Assembly: GCA_946481275.1 (NCBI GenBank)
Contig: CAMLMV010000001.1
Span: forward strand, 310,001 to 374,000
Length of the DNA stretch: 64,000 nt
Direction of reading: 5' to 3'
Source: an uncultured Massilia sp.
GTDB lineage: Bacteria; Pseudomonadota; Gammaproteobacteria; Burkholderiales; Burkholderiaceae
Shown here: positions 25,351 through 36,800 of the stretch, in pieces
How the letters are laid out: every line of letters starts with the position of its first letter
Position numbering within the stretch: position 1 is the stretch's first letter
Translations under genes and position numbers: made by a program
The notes under the pieces: generated by a model
Seen by the model: the letters and a program-made list of their open reading frames with translations, nothing else
Told to the model about the DNA's origin: nothing
Database searches by the model: none

Positions 25351-27861
25351 ATGACCACCAAAAGCAACAGCCACATCCGGCTCGCCGTCGCGTCCGCGCT
25401 GGCCGCCGCCGCATTCTGCGCAACGGCCGCCCCGCAGATCGAGGCCTGGCCACACCTGAAGAGCGCCATCGCACCGGACGCCGCCCTCGAGGCGCGCGTG
25501 CGCGAGATCGTCGGCCGCATGACCCTCGCCCAAAAGATCGGCCAGATGACGCAGGCCGAACTGAAGGCCGTGACGCCGGACGACGTACGCACGTACTACC
25601 TCGGCTCCGTGCTGAACGGCGGCGGCAGCTGGCCGGGCAACGACAAGCACGCGCACGCCGCCGACTGGCTGAAGCTGGCCGACGCGTTCTACGACGCGTC
25701 GATGGCGACGGACATGGCGGTCAAGGTCCCGATGATCTGGGGCACGGACGCCGTGCACGGCCACAACAACGTCTACGGCGCCACCATGTTCCCCCACAAT
25801 ATCGGCCTCGGCGCCGCGCGCGATCCGGAACTGGTGAAGGCCATCGGCGCCGCGACGGGCAAGGCCGTGCGCGCGACGGGCATCGCGTGGGTGTTCGGCC
25901 CGACCGTCGCCGTCGTGCGCGACGACCGCTGGGGCCGGACGTACGAAAGCTTTTCGGAAGACCCGCAACTCGTGCGGCGCCTGTCCGGGCCCTATGTGAC
26001 GGGCCTGCAGGGCGCGCTGAAGGACGACGCCAACGCCATCGCCAGCATCAAGCACTACATGGCCGACGGCGGCACGGAATTCGGCATCAACATGGGCGTC
26101 GCGAAGGTCAGCGAGCGCGACATGATGAATATCCATGCGCAAGGCTATTACGCGGGCATCGAGGCGGGCGCGCAGACCGTCATGGCCTCGTTCAATTCGT
26201 GGAACGACGTCGCCGCGGGCAAGGATTACGGCAAGGTGCACGGCAGCCGCTATATGCTCACCGATATCCTGAAGGACAAGATGGGCTTCGACGGCTTCGT
26301 CGTCACGGACTGGAACGGACATGCGGAAGTGCCGGGCTGCCGCAACGACAGCTGCGCGCAGGCCATCAATGCCGGCATCGACATGGTGATGGTGCCGAAC
26401 GACTGGAAGGCCTTTATTTCCAATACGATCAAGGATGTGGAAGCCGGCCGCATTCCGATGGCGCGCATCGACGACGCCGTCAGCCGCATCGTGCGCGTGA
26501 AGCTGAGGGCCGGCGTATTCGACAAGCGGCCGTCGCAATCCGCATGGGCCGGCAAGGACGACGCGCTGCTCGCGAAAGAGCTGGGCCGCCGCGCCGTACG
26601 CGAATCGCTCGTGTTGCTGAAGAACGAAGGACCGGCGCTGCCGCTGGCGCCGTCGAAACGAATCCTGGTTGTGGGCAAAGCGGCCGACAGCATGGCCAAC
26701 CAGACGGGCGGCTGGGCGCTGACGTGGCAGGGCACGGCGAACACGAATGCCGATTTCCCGAAGGCCGAGACGATCCTTGCGGGCCTGAAGGCGGCAGGCA
26801 GGAACGTCACCTACAGCGCGGATGGTGCCGATGTCGACCCGGCCAAATTCGACGCCGTGGTCGCCGTGATCGGCGAAGCGCCGTATGCGGAAGGCGACGG
26901 CGACATCGTCCCCTCGGGCACGCTGCGCCATTCGAGCCGCTACCCGGAAGACCTGGCCGTGCTGCGGAAGGTGCACGGCAAGGGCAAGCCCGTGGTGACC
27001 GTGTTCCTGTCCGGCCGGCCGCTGTGGGTGAACGATTTGCTGAACCTGTCCGACACGTTCATCGCCGCGTGGCTGCCCGGCACGGAAGGCAGGGGCGTGT
27101 CGGACCTGCTCGTCGCGGGGAAGGGCGCGAAGCCGTATGACTTCAACGGCAAGCTGTCGTTCTCGTGGCCGAAGTCCGTGTGCCAGACGCCGCTGAACGT
27201 GGGCGACGCCGGCTATTCTCCGCTGTTCGCCTATGGCTATGGGCTGAAGCGGGGGCAGCGTTCGCACCTCGGCACGCTGGATGCGACGTATCCGGCCGGC
27301 GGCTGCAGCGCGTCCGATACGTATCCCGTGTTCGGCCAGGCCGACCGCGCCAGCTTCCCGCTGCGGATCGTCAGCGGCACGCAATCGGCGGCGCTGGGTG
27401 CGGACCTGAACGCGGGGGCGAGCCTGCCGGGTATCTCGGTCGCCATCGCCCAGATCAAGGCGCAGCAGGACGCGAAGCTCGTCACGTGGACGGCGCCGGC
27501 CACGTTCGAAGCGCACGGCAGCAAACCGCTCGCACTGCCCGCCGCGCTGGCGGACAAGGGCGTGCTGCGCTTCGACACGATCGTGCAGCAGGCGCCAGCC
27601 GACAAGGTGACGATCGCGATGGCGTGCGGCGGCACCGCCTGCGGCACGCCACTGGATGCGACCCGGCTGTTCGCGGGCCTGGCCGGCAAGGGCCGCCAGG
27701 AGGTCGCGATTCCGCTCGCCTGCTTCCGTGCGCGCGGCGCGGACCTCGCGCGCGTCGACACGCCGTTCCGCGTGACGAGCGACGGGCCGTTCACGGCCGC
27801 CTTCGGCAACGTCGACGTGGCGGCCGGCGCCGGCACCGTCCGATGCGAGGACCTGCAATGA
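25351..27861 (+). CDS. GH3 family exported beta-glucosidase, ExoP/BglX type
   Basis: An 836-residue exported glycosidase. A signal peptide covers about residues 1-28 (cleavage near ATAAP). The GH3 barrel contains the substrate motif KHYMADGGTEFG and the nucleophile Asp320 in VVTDWNG. The second GH3 domain holds NQTGGWALTWQG. About 200 further residues form a C-terminal beta-domain like that of marine ExoP enzymes. It probably removes glucose from beta-1,3/1,4-gluco-oligosaccharides in the periplasm. The start has GGAG 8 bases upstream. It overlaps glucokinase by ATGA. Confidence 0.93.
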   Translation: MTTKSNSHIRLAVASALAAAAFCATAAPQIEAWPHLKSAIAPDAALEARVREIVGRMTLAQKIGQMTQAELKAVTPDDVRTYYLGSVLNGGGSWPGNDKHAHAADWLKLADAFYDASMATDMAVKVPMIWGTDAVHGHNNVYGATMFPHNIGLGAARDPELVKAIGAATGKAVRATGIAWVFGPTVAVVRDDRWGRTYESFSEDPQLVRRLSGPYVTGLQGALKDDANAIASIKHYMADGGTEFGINMGVAKVSERDMMNIHAQGYYAGIEAGAQTVMASFNSWNDVAAGKDYGKVHGSRYMLTDILKDKMGFDGFVVTDWNGHAEVPGCRNDSCAQAINAGIDMVMVPNDWKAFISNTIKDVEAGRIPMARIDDAVSRIVRVKLRAGVFDKRPSQSAWAGKDDALLAKELGRRAVRESLVLLKNEGPALPLAPSKRILVVGKAADSMANQTGGWALTWQGTANTNADFPKAETILAGLKAAGRNVTYSADGADVDPAKFDAVVAVIGEAPYAEGDGDIVPSGTLRHSSRYPEDLAVLRKVHGKGKPVVTVFLSGRPLWVNDLLNLSDTFIAAWLPGTEGRGVSDLLVAGKGAKPYDFNGKLSFSWPKSVCQTPLNVGDAGYSPLFAYGYGLKRGQRSHLGTLDATYPAGGCSASDTYPVFGQADRASFPLRIVSGTQSAALGADLNAGASLPGISVAIAQIKAQQDAKLVTWTAPATFEAHGSKPLALPAALADKGVLRFDTIVQQAPADKVTIAMACGGTACGTPLDATRLFAGLAGKGRQEVAIPLACFRARGADLARVDTPFRVTSDGPFTAAFGNVDVAAGAGTVRCEDLQ

Positions 27862-28820
27862 ATGCATTCCGGCTGCTGGCCGACATCGGCGGCACCAACG
27901 CCCGTTTCGCGCTGCAGGCGCCGGGCGGCGATTTCGCCGACATCGAAGTGCTTGCATGCCGCGATTACGACCGCGTCAACGATGCGATCGCGGCGTACCT
28001 GGCCCGCGCCGCCACCCGCGGCCTGCCGACGGACGGCATCCGTCACGCAGCGCTCGCCATCGCGAATCCGGTCGAGGGCGACGTGGTCAGCATGACCAAT
28101 CACCACTGGCGTTTCTCGATCGCGGGACTCCGGGATGCCTGCGGTTTCGGGACGCTCCTCGTCGTGAACGACTTCGCGGCGCTCGCACAGGCGTTGCCGT
28201 ACCTGGACGCGGGCGGCCGCGAACGCATCGGGGGCGCGGACACCTCGGCGGTCGAGGGCCGGCCGATCGGCCTGGTCGGCCCGGGCACGGGCCTCGGCGT
28301 GTCCGGCGTCGTGCCCGCGGGCGGCGGGCGCTGGATCGCGCTGGCGGGCGAGGGCGGCCACGCGAGCTTCGCGCCCGTCACCCGCGACGAGATGCGGATC
28401 CTCGACGCACTGTGGGCAGAACACGGCCACGTCTCGGCCGAGCGCCTGCTGTCCGGCCCCGGCCTGGAAGCGATCCACCGGGTGCTGGCCGGCGAACGGC
28501 TGGCCGCCGCCGACATCACGGCGCGCGCGCTGTCCGGCTCCTGCGCCGCCTGCCGTGCCACGGTCGACGCGTTCTGCGCCATCCTGGGCAGCGTGGCGGG
28601 CAACGTCGCGCTGACGCTGGGCGCGACGGGCGGCATGTACATCGGCGGCGGCATCGTGCCCCGTCTCGGACCGCTGTTCCACGCGTCCGCGTTCCGCAAT
28701 TGCTTCGAAGGCAAGGGGCGGCTGCAGCCCTGGCTCGCGCGCATCCCCACGTATCTCGTCACCGAACCGTATCCCGCACTGCGCGGCGTGGCCGCGCTGC
28801 TCGACGCCGCAACACCATAA
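27858..28820 (+). CDS. glk: Glucokinase
   Basis: A 320-residue cytosolic enzyme that phosphorylates glucose with ATP. The phosphate-binding loop LLADIGGTNARFAL opens the protein, and GPGTGLGVSGVV and LAGEGGHASFAP are the glucose and phosphate motifs of the bacterial glk family; VNDFAAL holds the catalytic Asp. Its start codon overlaps the GH3 stop, so translation is coupled. It feeds the glucose released by GH1 and GH3 into glycolysis. Confidence 0.95.
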   Translation: MNAFRLLADIGGTNARFALQAPGGDFADIEVLACRDYDRVNDAIAAYLARAATRGLPTDGIRHAALAIANPVEGDVVSMTNHHWRFSIAGLRDACGFGTLLVVNDFAALAQALPYLDAGGRERIGGADTSAVEGRPIGLVGPGTGLGVSGVVPAGGGRWIALAGEGGHASFAPVTRDEMRILDALWAEHGHVSAERLLSGPGLEAIHRVLAGERLAAADITARALSGSCAACRATVDAFCAILGSVAGNVALTLGATGGMYIGGGIVPRLGPLFHASAFRNCFEGKGRLQPWLARIPTYLVTEPYPALRGVAALLDAATP

Positions 28821-28838
28821 CCATAACAAGGAGCCTTC

Positions 28839-30098
28839 ATGGCAGCTTCCCCCAACCCGTCCGTGCCCGTGGCCGCGGCATCCAATGCCACCGCGACCAA
28901 CACGGGACCGCTCGTCATCGTCACGATCCTGTTCTTCATGTGGGGCCTGCTCACGTCGCTGAACGACGTGCTGATCCCGCACCTGAAGGCGATCTACACG
29001 CTGAACTACCTGCAGGCGATGCTCGTGCAGTTCTGCTTCTTCGGCGCCTATTTCATCGTGTCGCTGCCGGCCGGTGCGCTGATCCGCCGCATCGGCTACC
29101 AGAAGGGCGCCGTCACGGGCCTGCTGATCGCGGCCGGAGGCTGCGCGCTGTTCTATCCGGCCGCGCAGGGCGGCTACGGCCTGTTCCTGTTCGCGTTCTT
29201 CGTGCTGGCGGCGGGCATCACGATCCTGCAGGTGGCCGCGAACCCGTACGTGACGGTGCTCGGCCCGGCCGCGACGGCGTCGAGCCGCCTGACCCTCACG
29301 CAGGCCTTCAATTCGCTGGGCACGACGGTGGGCCCGGCGCTGGGCGGCATGCTGATCCTGGCGGGTGCCGGCGCCGTCGCGGCCGACCAGGCGTCCGCCG
29401 TGCAGGGACCGTATCTCGCGCTGGCGGCGGCGCTTGCGCTCCTCGCCATCCTGTTCGCGCTGGCCCGGCTGCCGCGCATCGACCATGCGGACGCCGACGT
29501 CCCCGCCGCCGGTGCGACCGGTTCGGCACTGCAGTACCGCCACCTCGTGCTGGGCGCCGTCGCCATCTTCCTGTACGTGGGCGGCGAAGTCAGCATCGGC
29601 AGCTTCCTCGTCAACTTCCTCGGCGAGCAACAGGTCGCGGGCATGCCGGCGGCGCAGGCGGCCGGCTATGTCAGCGTGTATTGGGCCGGGGCGCTGATCG
29701 GGCGCTTCATCGGCTTCGTCGTCATGCGCGTCGTCAGCCCCGGGAAGGCGCTCGCGTTCAATGCGCTGGCCGCCATCGCGCTCGTGCTGGCCGCCATCTT
29801 CGGCCGGGGCCAGGCCGCGATGTGGGCGATCCTCGCCGTCGGGTTGTGCAATTCCATCATGTTCCCGACGATCTTCAGCATGGCGCTGCACGGCCTGGGA
29901 CGCCACACGGGGCAGGGCTCCGGCATCCTGTGCATGGCCATCGTGGGCGGCGCCATCGTGCCGTTCCTGCAAGGCTGGCTGGCGGACCACATCGGCGTCC
30001 AGCCGTCGTTCTTCGTGCCCGCCGCCTGCTATGGCTTCATCCTGTTCTTCGGATTGAAGTATGCGAACCTGCATCGCCAGGGGGCAACCGCCGCCTGA
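28839..30098 (+). CDS. Sugar MFS transporter, FucP/GluP family
   Basis: A 419-residue, twelve-helix inner-membrane symporter. [19 protein letters not shown] and [24 protein letters not shown] are hallmarks of the FHS family of glucose/galactose and fucose symporters. It lies 18 bases after glk behind AACAAGGAGCC. In this operon it most likely imports glucose freed in the periplasm by the GH3 enzyme. Confidence 0.92.
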   Translation: MAASPNPSVPVAAASNATATNTGPLVIVTILFFMWGLLTSLNDVLIPHLKAIYTLNYLQAMLVQFCFFGAYFIVSLPAGALIRRIGYQKGAVTGLLIAAGGCALFYPAAQGGYGLFLFAFFVLAAGITILQVAANPYVTVLGPAATASSRLTLTQAFNSLGTTVGPALGGMLILAGAGAVAADQASAVQGPYLALAAALALLAILFALARLPRIDHADADVPAAGATGSALQYRHLVLGAVAIFLYVGGEVSIGSFLVNFLGEQQVAGMPAAQAAGYVSVYWAGALIGRFIGFVVMRVVSPGKALAFNALAAIALVLAAIFGRGQAAMWAILAVGLCNSIMFPTIFSMALHGLGRHTGQGSGILCMAIVGGAIVPFLQGWLADHIGVQPSFFVPAACYGFILFFGLKYANLHRQGATAA

Positions 30099-30106
30099 GA
30101 CTGGCC

Positions 30107-30139
30107 ATGCCGGCATTTTTTGCAGTAGAATGCCGGCAT
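30107..30139. repeat. Duplicated palindrome ATGCCGGCAT around a T-run
   Basis: The 10-base palindrome occurs at 30107-30116 and again at 30130-30139. The first is followed by a run of T (30116-30121). The copies can pair with each other, so the segment may end transcription of the sugar operon. The same stretch also contains the -10 box proposed for mntP. Confidence 0.5.
30126..30131 (+). promoter_or_regulatory. Putative -10 box for the riboswitch-mntP transcript
   Basis: TAGAAT preceded by TGC in the extended -10 position. The expected start at about 30138 is just before the riboswitch. No good -35 box is visible. Confidence 0.4.
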
Positions 30140-30142
30140 CCC

Positions 30143-30260
30143 ATTGGGGAGTAGCCTGCTTCCGCCCTCGCGGAAGTTCCCGTATCAACATACTCGCCGG
30201 CCGATGGTCGACGTGGTACGGGCAGCCGTTTCGGTTGGCAAGACCTTTGGTATGCCTGCG
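30143..30260 (+). promoter_or_regulatory. yybP-ykoY family manganese riboswitch
   Basis: The leader contains the family's conserved blocks in order: GGGGAGTAGCC, a hairpin CTTCCG...CGGAAG, TATCAACATACTC, and GGCAAGACCTTTGG before the start codon. GAGTA and TACTC can pair as in known members, and the same blocks occur in the leaders of E. coli alx and mntP. The family binds Mn2+ and turns on Mn2+ exporters, and the next gene is mntP. The exact ends are approximate. Confidence 0.85.
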
Positions 30261-30312
30261 CGTTCATCGGGCCGCGCCGGCATGCCTTCGTCATTGCCCG
30301 ACTGGAACCACA

Positions 30313-30882
30313 ATGAATCTCCTCGCCACCGCAGCACTCGCTCTCGCCATGTCCACCGACGCATTCGCCGTCGCCGTCGGCAAGGGCGCCGCGCTGCAAC
30401 GTCCCCATCTCCGCGAAGCCCTGCGCACGGGCGCCATTTTTGGCGTCATCGAAGGCCTCACGCCCGTCATCGGCTGGGCGCTGGGTCACTGGGCGGCGCC
30501 GTACGTCCAGGCGTGGGACCACTGGATCGCGTTCACCCTGCTGGGCGTCCTCGGCCTGCGCATGATGCGCGAAGGCTTGTCCGGCGCGGACGACGACGAG
30601 GACGACAAGCCGGCGAGCCACTCGTTCTGGCTGCTGGCCGTGGCGGGCTTCGCGACGAGCATCGACGCGATGGCCGTCGGGGTGGGCCTCGCGTTCATCG
30701 ATGCGAACATCGTCACGACGGCCGGCGCCATCGGACTGTCGACGTTCATCATGGTGACGCTCGGCGTGATGGTGGGCCGCGGCCTCGGCAAGCTCGTGGG
30801 CAAGCGTGCCGAGGTCGTGGGCGGGCTCGTACTGATCGCGATCGGGTCGCTGATCCTGTACGAGCACCTCGGTCAGGGCTGA
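30313..30882 (+). CDS. mntP: Manganese efflux pump MntP
   Basis: A 189-residue membrane protein with six helices that exports Mn2+. The two internal repeats each carry the functional motif: [16 protein letters not shown] and [16 protein letters not shown], with the conserved acidic residues in the membrane. An acidic loop (ADDDEDD) separates the halves. The start at 30313 follows the riboswitch leader. The 3' end overlaps the convergent tpsA gene by 10 bases. Confidence 0.95.
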   Translation: MNLLATAALALAMSTDAFAVAVGKGAALQRPHLREALRTGAIFGVIEGLTPVIGWALGHWAAPYVQAWDHWIAFTLLGVLGLRMMREGLSGADDDEDDKPASHSFWLLAVAGFATSIDAMAVGVGLAFIDANIVTTAGAIGLSTFIMVTLGVMVGRGLGKLVGKRAEVVGGLVLIAIGSLILYEHLGQG

Positions 30883-33800
30883 CCGGTCTTCACCTGTACG
30901 CCGTTGCCGGCTTCCAGCGTCGCCCGGGTGGACGTGGTCTTGCTGCCGCTGGAATAGCCGCCTTCGACGGTGGCCATCCCGGCACCGCTCGACTTGCCGT
31001 CCTTGCTGCCGCCCGAGACGCCGATGCCGGCCGCGAAGCCCGAGCTGGTGCTGCTGCTCGTGCTCTTCGCGTCCTTGAACTCGACCGCGCCGCCCGTCAC
31101 GGCGGCCGCGCCGCCCGCCTTCAGCTGCGTGCCTTCGAAGCTGGCCTTGTCGCCCGCGCTCAGCGTCAGGTTGCCGCCCGATTTCACGCCGCCGGTGACG
31201 GCCTGGCTGGACGTGCTGGTGTCGTTCTGGAACCCGCCGCCCAGCGTGAGGCCCGCGCCGCTTTCGCCACCCTTGCCGCCACCTTTGCCGCCACCGCCGC
31301 CCGATACCTGCACGCCGGCCTGGAATGAGCTCGAATTGCTGGACGAGCTGCTCTCGTTGCGCGCCGCATCCATGGTCAGCTTGCCGCCCGCCTGGACCGT
31401 GGCGTCGCCCTTGGCCGCGATGTCGGTGCCTTCGAAGCGCGCGTCGCCTTGCGTCTTGATGACGAGGCCCGCACCCGACTGGATGTCGCCGGCGACGGCC
31501 GTCGACGAGCGAGCGCTCTCGCTGGCCTTGTCGAAGCCGCCGCTGGCGCCGCCCTCGACGGTCTTCGAGCCCAGGCCGACGCCGACGTTGGCGGCGGCGT
31601 TGATCGTCTGCTCGCTCGAACTGCTGCTGGACGTGTCGTGCGCGGCCTTGTAGTCGAGCGACTGGGCGCCGATCTCGACCCCCTTGTCGCCCTTGATGCT
31701 CGTGCCTTCCAGCGTCGTCGCGCCGGACGACGTGCTGGTGACCTTGCCGCCCGCACGGATATTCGACACCACGGCCGTGCTGCTGTTCGAGCTCGACGAC
31801 GATTGCGTGCCCGTGTACTGCGCCTCGATGCCGACGCTGACGCCGGCGCCGGAGGCGCTCGGCGCGCCGGTCGCACCCGCGTTGGCGCTCGCCTCCGCAT
31901 ACACGCCGATGCGCGCCTCGTGCGATGACGCATTGGACGACGTCCAGCTGGTGTTCGCCGCCGCCTTGCTGTCGATCGTGGTGGCCGACTGGGTGAAGTT
32001 GCCGGCCGCGTCGATGTTCGTGCCCACGTCCGTGATGTTGCCCGCCGCCGTGCGCGTGATGTCGCCGTTGCCCGAGCGGATCGTCGACACCTGCGCCGTC
32101 GTCGTCCCGGATGCGTCGGTCGCTTCCGAGTGGCGTGCCTGCAGGCCCTGGCCGGCCTTGGCGTTCGCGGAGGCCGCGCCGCCGCCGCCCAGCATGCCGT
32201 TCGACGCGCTCGCCTCGGCCTTGGCGCTGCCGCCGTAGTACAGGCCGGCCGACGTCTTCGTCGTCGTGGTCGTCGTCTGGTCGACGTCGGTCGCGGCGGT
32301 GAACGCCATGTCCTTCGCCTTCAGCGCAACGCCGTTCTCGCCGCCGAGTTCCGAACCCTGGACGGTCAGCTTGTCCTTCGCGTTGATGTTCAACTTGCCG
32401 TTCGCGTTGATCGTCGTGCCGTTGTTGTGGATGTTCAGGCTGTCGGTCTGCGTCGTCTTCGTGCGGATGACGTCGAGCGTCGTGTCGGACGAGGCGCCCG
32501 CCTGCGCGCCCGCGCCCGTCACCATGCCGGTACGCGCGCCGGCGCTGGCCGACGCTTCGTTGTTCGATTCCGCGTACAGGCCGATCTGCGTGGTCGACGT
32601 CTTGCTGCTCGAGACGTGCACGTCCTGCGACGCGAGCACGTTGACGTTCTTCGCATCCAGGTTCGCATCGCCGCCCGTGTTCACCCTGGCGCCCTGCAGC
32701 GTGATGTCCTTGTCGGCCTTCACGTTCAGGTCCTTGCCGACGTTGATCTGCGAGCCGACGGCGCGCGCGTTGTAGTCGTACGTGTTCGTCGTCTTCGTCT
32801 CGGCCAGCGTGACGCCCGCGCTGCCGGACGCGCTGGCGCCCGCATGCGCTTCCGCGCCGACGCCCACGCCCGCCTTGCTGCCGACGCCTTTGCCGGCCGA
32901 CGCGCCCGCGCCCGCGGACGTGTCGCCGCCGGCGCCGTCCAGCTTGAGGAAGCTCGTCGTCTTCGTGGTCGTCGTCGTGCGGTCGACGTCCTGGCCGGCC
33001 AGCACCTGCACCTGGCCCGCCTGGATGTCCGCGCCGCCGCCGACGTTCAGGTTCGACCCCTGCAGCGTGAGCGTGTCGCCGCTCTTGATGGCCGCGTTGC
33101 CCTTGACGTCGATGCCGGCGGCCACGTTGCGGCCCTGGAAGGTATCGGTGGTCGTCGACGTGTTGCCGAACAGGCCGCCGCCCACGCCGAGTCCCGAGTG
33201 CTCGGAGTAGCTCGTCGTTTCGCGCGTGTCCTGGCGCGAGATGACGTTGACGTTGCCCGTGGCGTCCAGCGCCAGGTCGCCGCCGACCTTCACCTGCGAC
33301 CCCGCGATGGTCGTGTCGCCGCCGCTCTTGATCTTGAGGTTGCCGCCGCTCGCCAGGTTCGACCCGATGTTGGTCGTGGTGGCGAGGCTGCTGCCGCTGC
33401 CGGATCCGCCCAGCAGGCCGGCGCTGCGTTGCATGGTGGCGTCCGCGGTCGTGTTCTGGATCGTGTCGAACGTGACATTACCGCCGGCCGCGAGGCTCGC
33501 GTCGCCGCCCGCCTTGACGTCCGCGCCCTTGACCGTGATGTCCTTCGCCGCGTCGAGGCTCAGCTTCCCGGTGCTCTCGATGCCGGCCGCCGCGCCGATC
33601 GTCGTGCGCGCGAAGTCCTTGCCGCCGCGCGTCTCGGCCACGGTCTGGTTGACGATGCTGCCTTCGGTCGACTTCAGCGCGACGTCGCCGCCCTTGATCT
33701 TGCCGCCCGTGTTCGTGATGTCGCCCTTGGCCGTGATAGCGAGCTTGTCGCCCTTGATCGTGCCGCCCGTGTTGGTCACCGTGCCGGCGTCGATCTTCAT

Positions 33801-36800
33801 GTTGGTGGCCGAGATCACCGGGCCGCCGCCTTCGATGGCATCCTTCGTCGACTTCGCGAGGTAGACGACCGGTGCGACGACCTTCTGGCCGCCCACGACG
33901 GTTTCGACCATCCACACCATGTCTTCCGTCAGGTTCGCGACCTGGTCCGGGCTCAGGGCTTTTCCGTACACGAGCCCCAGCTTGCCCGCCTGCGTGGACG
34001 CGTTGTCCATCAGCGCCTGCATCTGCGCCGCTTCGCCCGCCATGCCCTTGAGGACGTTGGCGCCGGTCTGCGCGATCAGCTGGTCGCGCACGAGTTTCGC
34101 CTCGTAGTTGGCGTCGCCCAGGCGCTTGATCTCCTTGTCCGGGTTGATGTTCAGGAGCTTGGTCAGATAATCCGACCCGACCGAATTGCTGCCGGCGCCG
34201 AACAGCGGATTCGTTTCGACGAGGTAGTGCGAATTCGGATCCTTGGCCGTGACGAAGTAGCCGTTCGGGTTCGTCGGCAGGTTCAGGTTCAGGCCCTGGA
34301 ACTGCTGCGCCGGCGCGGCCGCGACGTTCTGTGTCTTCGCGTTCGTCGGCAGCTTGCTGACGAGCGCCTTCAATCCGGCGCCCAGCGGCGTGCCCGCCAG
34401 CGGATTGGCCGCGACGGCGCTGTCGGCCCCCACGGACTGCGCCTGCGTGCCTTGCTGGTACGGCGACCCGAGGTTCATCAGGCTGCCGCCCGTGAAGGTG
34501 AGGTTGGTCGCGTAGATGCCGGCCTTCCACTTCTGGATCACGTGACGGCCCGTTTCCATCAGGTGCGCCGCGGCCTGGGCGGCGCCGGCGCTGCCGGCGG
34601 ACCCGGCGAAGCAGCCGCCGTCGTTGCAGCCGTACTGGCCGTCCGTCGTCGGGTAGGTGTAGTAGTACTCGTCGTCGTCGAACAGGTGGCCGATCTTGGT
34701 CATGTGCCAGCGGCGCGCATAGTCGATCTGTTCCAGGTGCAGGTCGGTGTTGGTGAAGGCGCCGCTGCCGCTGATGTTGAGGTTCGGCGCGGAGATCAGC
34801 GACGCCTGGTTCACGCCCGACTGGCCGTAGTTGATGTTGATCGTGCGGGCGGCAATGACCTGGCCGAACTGCGTGGGCATTGCGCCGTCGAGGCCCTGGA
34901 CCCAGTTCACGGTCTGCGCCCACGTGACGAGGTGGTCGCAGCCCGAGCTGAAGAGCGCGCAGTTGCCTTCCCAGTCGTACGGCGTGCTGACGCCGCCGTT
35001 GATCACCTGGGCGACGATCACGTTCGGCACCCGGCCGGTCGGCAGGTTGTTGAAAGCGTCGGTGGTCGTGATCGTCGTGTCGCGCAGCGCGATCACGGTG
35101 TTGTAGTTGTTGAAGGTGCCGGCGGCGACGTTGATGTCGTTCGCGTCCATCGTGCCGGTCATGGTGTTGTTGTAGGTCTGGCCGGCGGCGTTGACGGTCA
35201 GCGTGCCGCTGGCGTACAGCGCGCCGGCGTTGTCGAAGCCCGCGCCGCCCGCGTTCGCCGTCAGGTTCGCTTCCGACGAGATGCCGCCCGTGTTCGTGTT
35301 GTCGAGGCGCGGTGCCGTCACCGTCAGGTCGCCCGCCGTGTGGATGGCGCCTTCGTTGCGGACGCTCCCCGTGGCGGTGATGGCGCTCGCGCTGCCGTCC
35401 ATGCCGGTCAGGATCACGGCGCCGCTGCCCTGGTTGACGATATCGGTGCCGCCCAGTGTGGCGGTGCCGTTCGACTGGATGCGGCCCTGGTTCGTCAGGT
35501 TGGCGGCAACCACGCCGATGGTGTCGCCGAACAGCGTGCCGCTGTTCGTCATGTACGCGGCGCCCACGGATGCGGCACCCACGTTCAGCGCCGTGGCGGC
35601 CTGGATGCGGCCGCTGTTGGCGACGCCGAATCCGGCCGCGCCGGTGACCGTGACGCCGGCCTGGCCGATGATCGTGCCGCTGTTGTCGAGGGTCGTGGCC
35701 GTGGAGAGGGTCAGCGCATCCTGCGCCTGCACCTGGCTGCTGTTGACGATGCCGCCGGTACGGCTCGTGAGGCTCGCGGTGCCGCCGGAGCCGGCGGTTC
35801 CGCTGTTGGCGATCGTGCCTGCGCGCAGGACCAGGCTCGCGCCGGCGCCCGTTGCCTGCACGAGCGCGCCGTTGGCGAGGGCGTCGGCGACGTCGATCGT
35901 CACGTTCGTCTCGCCCTGGACGGTGCCGCTGTTGCTGAAACTGGGGCCGCTCGCGTTCAACGTGTGACCGGACAGGAGGGCGCCTGTGCCGTTGGCGATC
36001 GATTTCGTGGCTGCGAGGTCGAGCCCCGTGGCGGCCTTGACCTGGCCGGTGTTCTGCAGCTCGCCTGCGAGCGCGGCGAGGCTGGCGCCATCGGCCGCGC
36101 GGATCGTGCCGCCGTTGCCGACCGATGCGCCGCGCAGCGTTACGCTGCCGCCGGCCACCGTCGTCTCGAGCAGGCCGGACGTGGTGAGCCCGTAGGTGGC
36201 GCCCACGGTCGCGTTCTTGCCGGCGCTGATCGCGCCGCCGTTGACGAATTCGGCGGCCTGCGCCGTGAAATCGCCGGCGGTCTGCATGACGCTCTTCGCG
36301 TCGGCGTTGAGGAACGCGGACGCTGCGCTCACGTCCAGGTTGCCCGTGGCGATGACCTGGCCGCTGTTGGTGAACGTCGCGGCTGTCGACTTGAGGGTCG
36401 CGCTGCCGCCTGCCTGCAGGGTGCCGCCGTTCGTAACGGTGCCGCCGGTCAGTGCGAGGCTGCTGCCCGCGTTCAGGGTCTGGATCGCGTTCGTGTTGAC
36501 GAGTGAGCCGCTTGCCGTCACGAACATGTCCGCGCCGGCCTGGATGGTGCCCGCATTGGCGACGTCGCGCGCCGTGACGAGAGCCGCGTAGCGGGCCAGC
36601 AGGGCGCTGTCGGCGCCGTCGTTGGTGATGCCGGTGCCCGCCGCGACGGTGAGCGACGCGCCCTGGACCAGGGCGCGGTTCACGACGTCGGCGGCACTTT
36701 GCAGGTTCGCCGCGCCGGCGGCAGCGACGGTGCCCGTGTTGGCGATGCTGCCCGCCTGTACCGTCAGCCTGCCGTCCGCGCCGCCGTCGGCCGCGGCCGT

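Noticed and set aside
30873..31400. Toxin domain at the C-terminus of TpsA
   Set aside because: The final residues are Ser/Gly/Thr repeats ending in a plain stop. There is no pretoxin motif and no small immunity gene follows.
32130..36506. A 1458-codon open frame opposite tpsA
   Set aside because: The opposite strand of a repetitive, GC-rich beta-helix gene stays open by composition. The translation is low-complexity Arg/Val/Ala and unlike any protein family.
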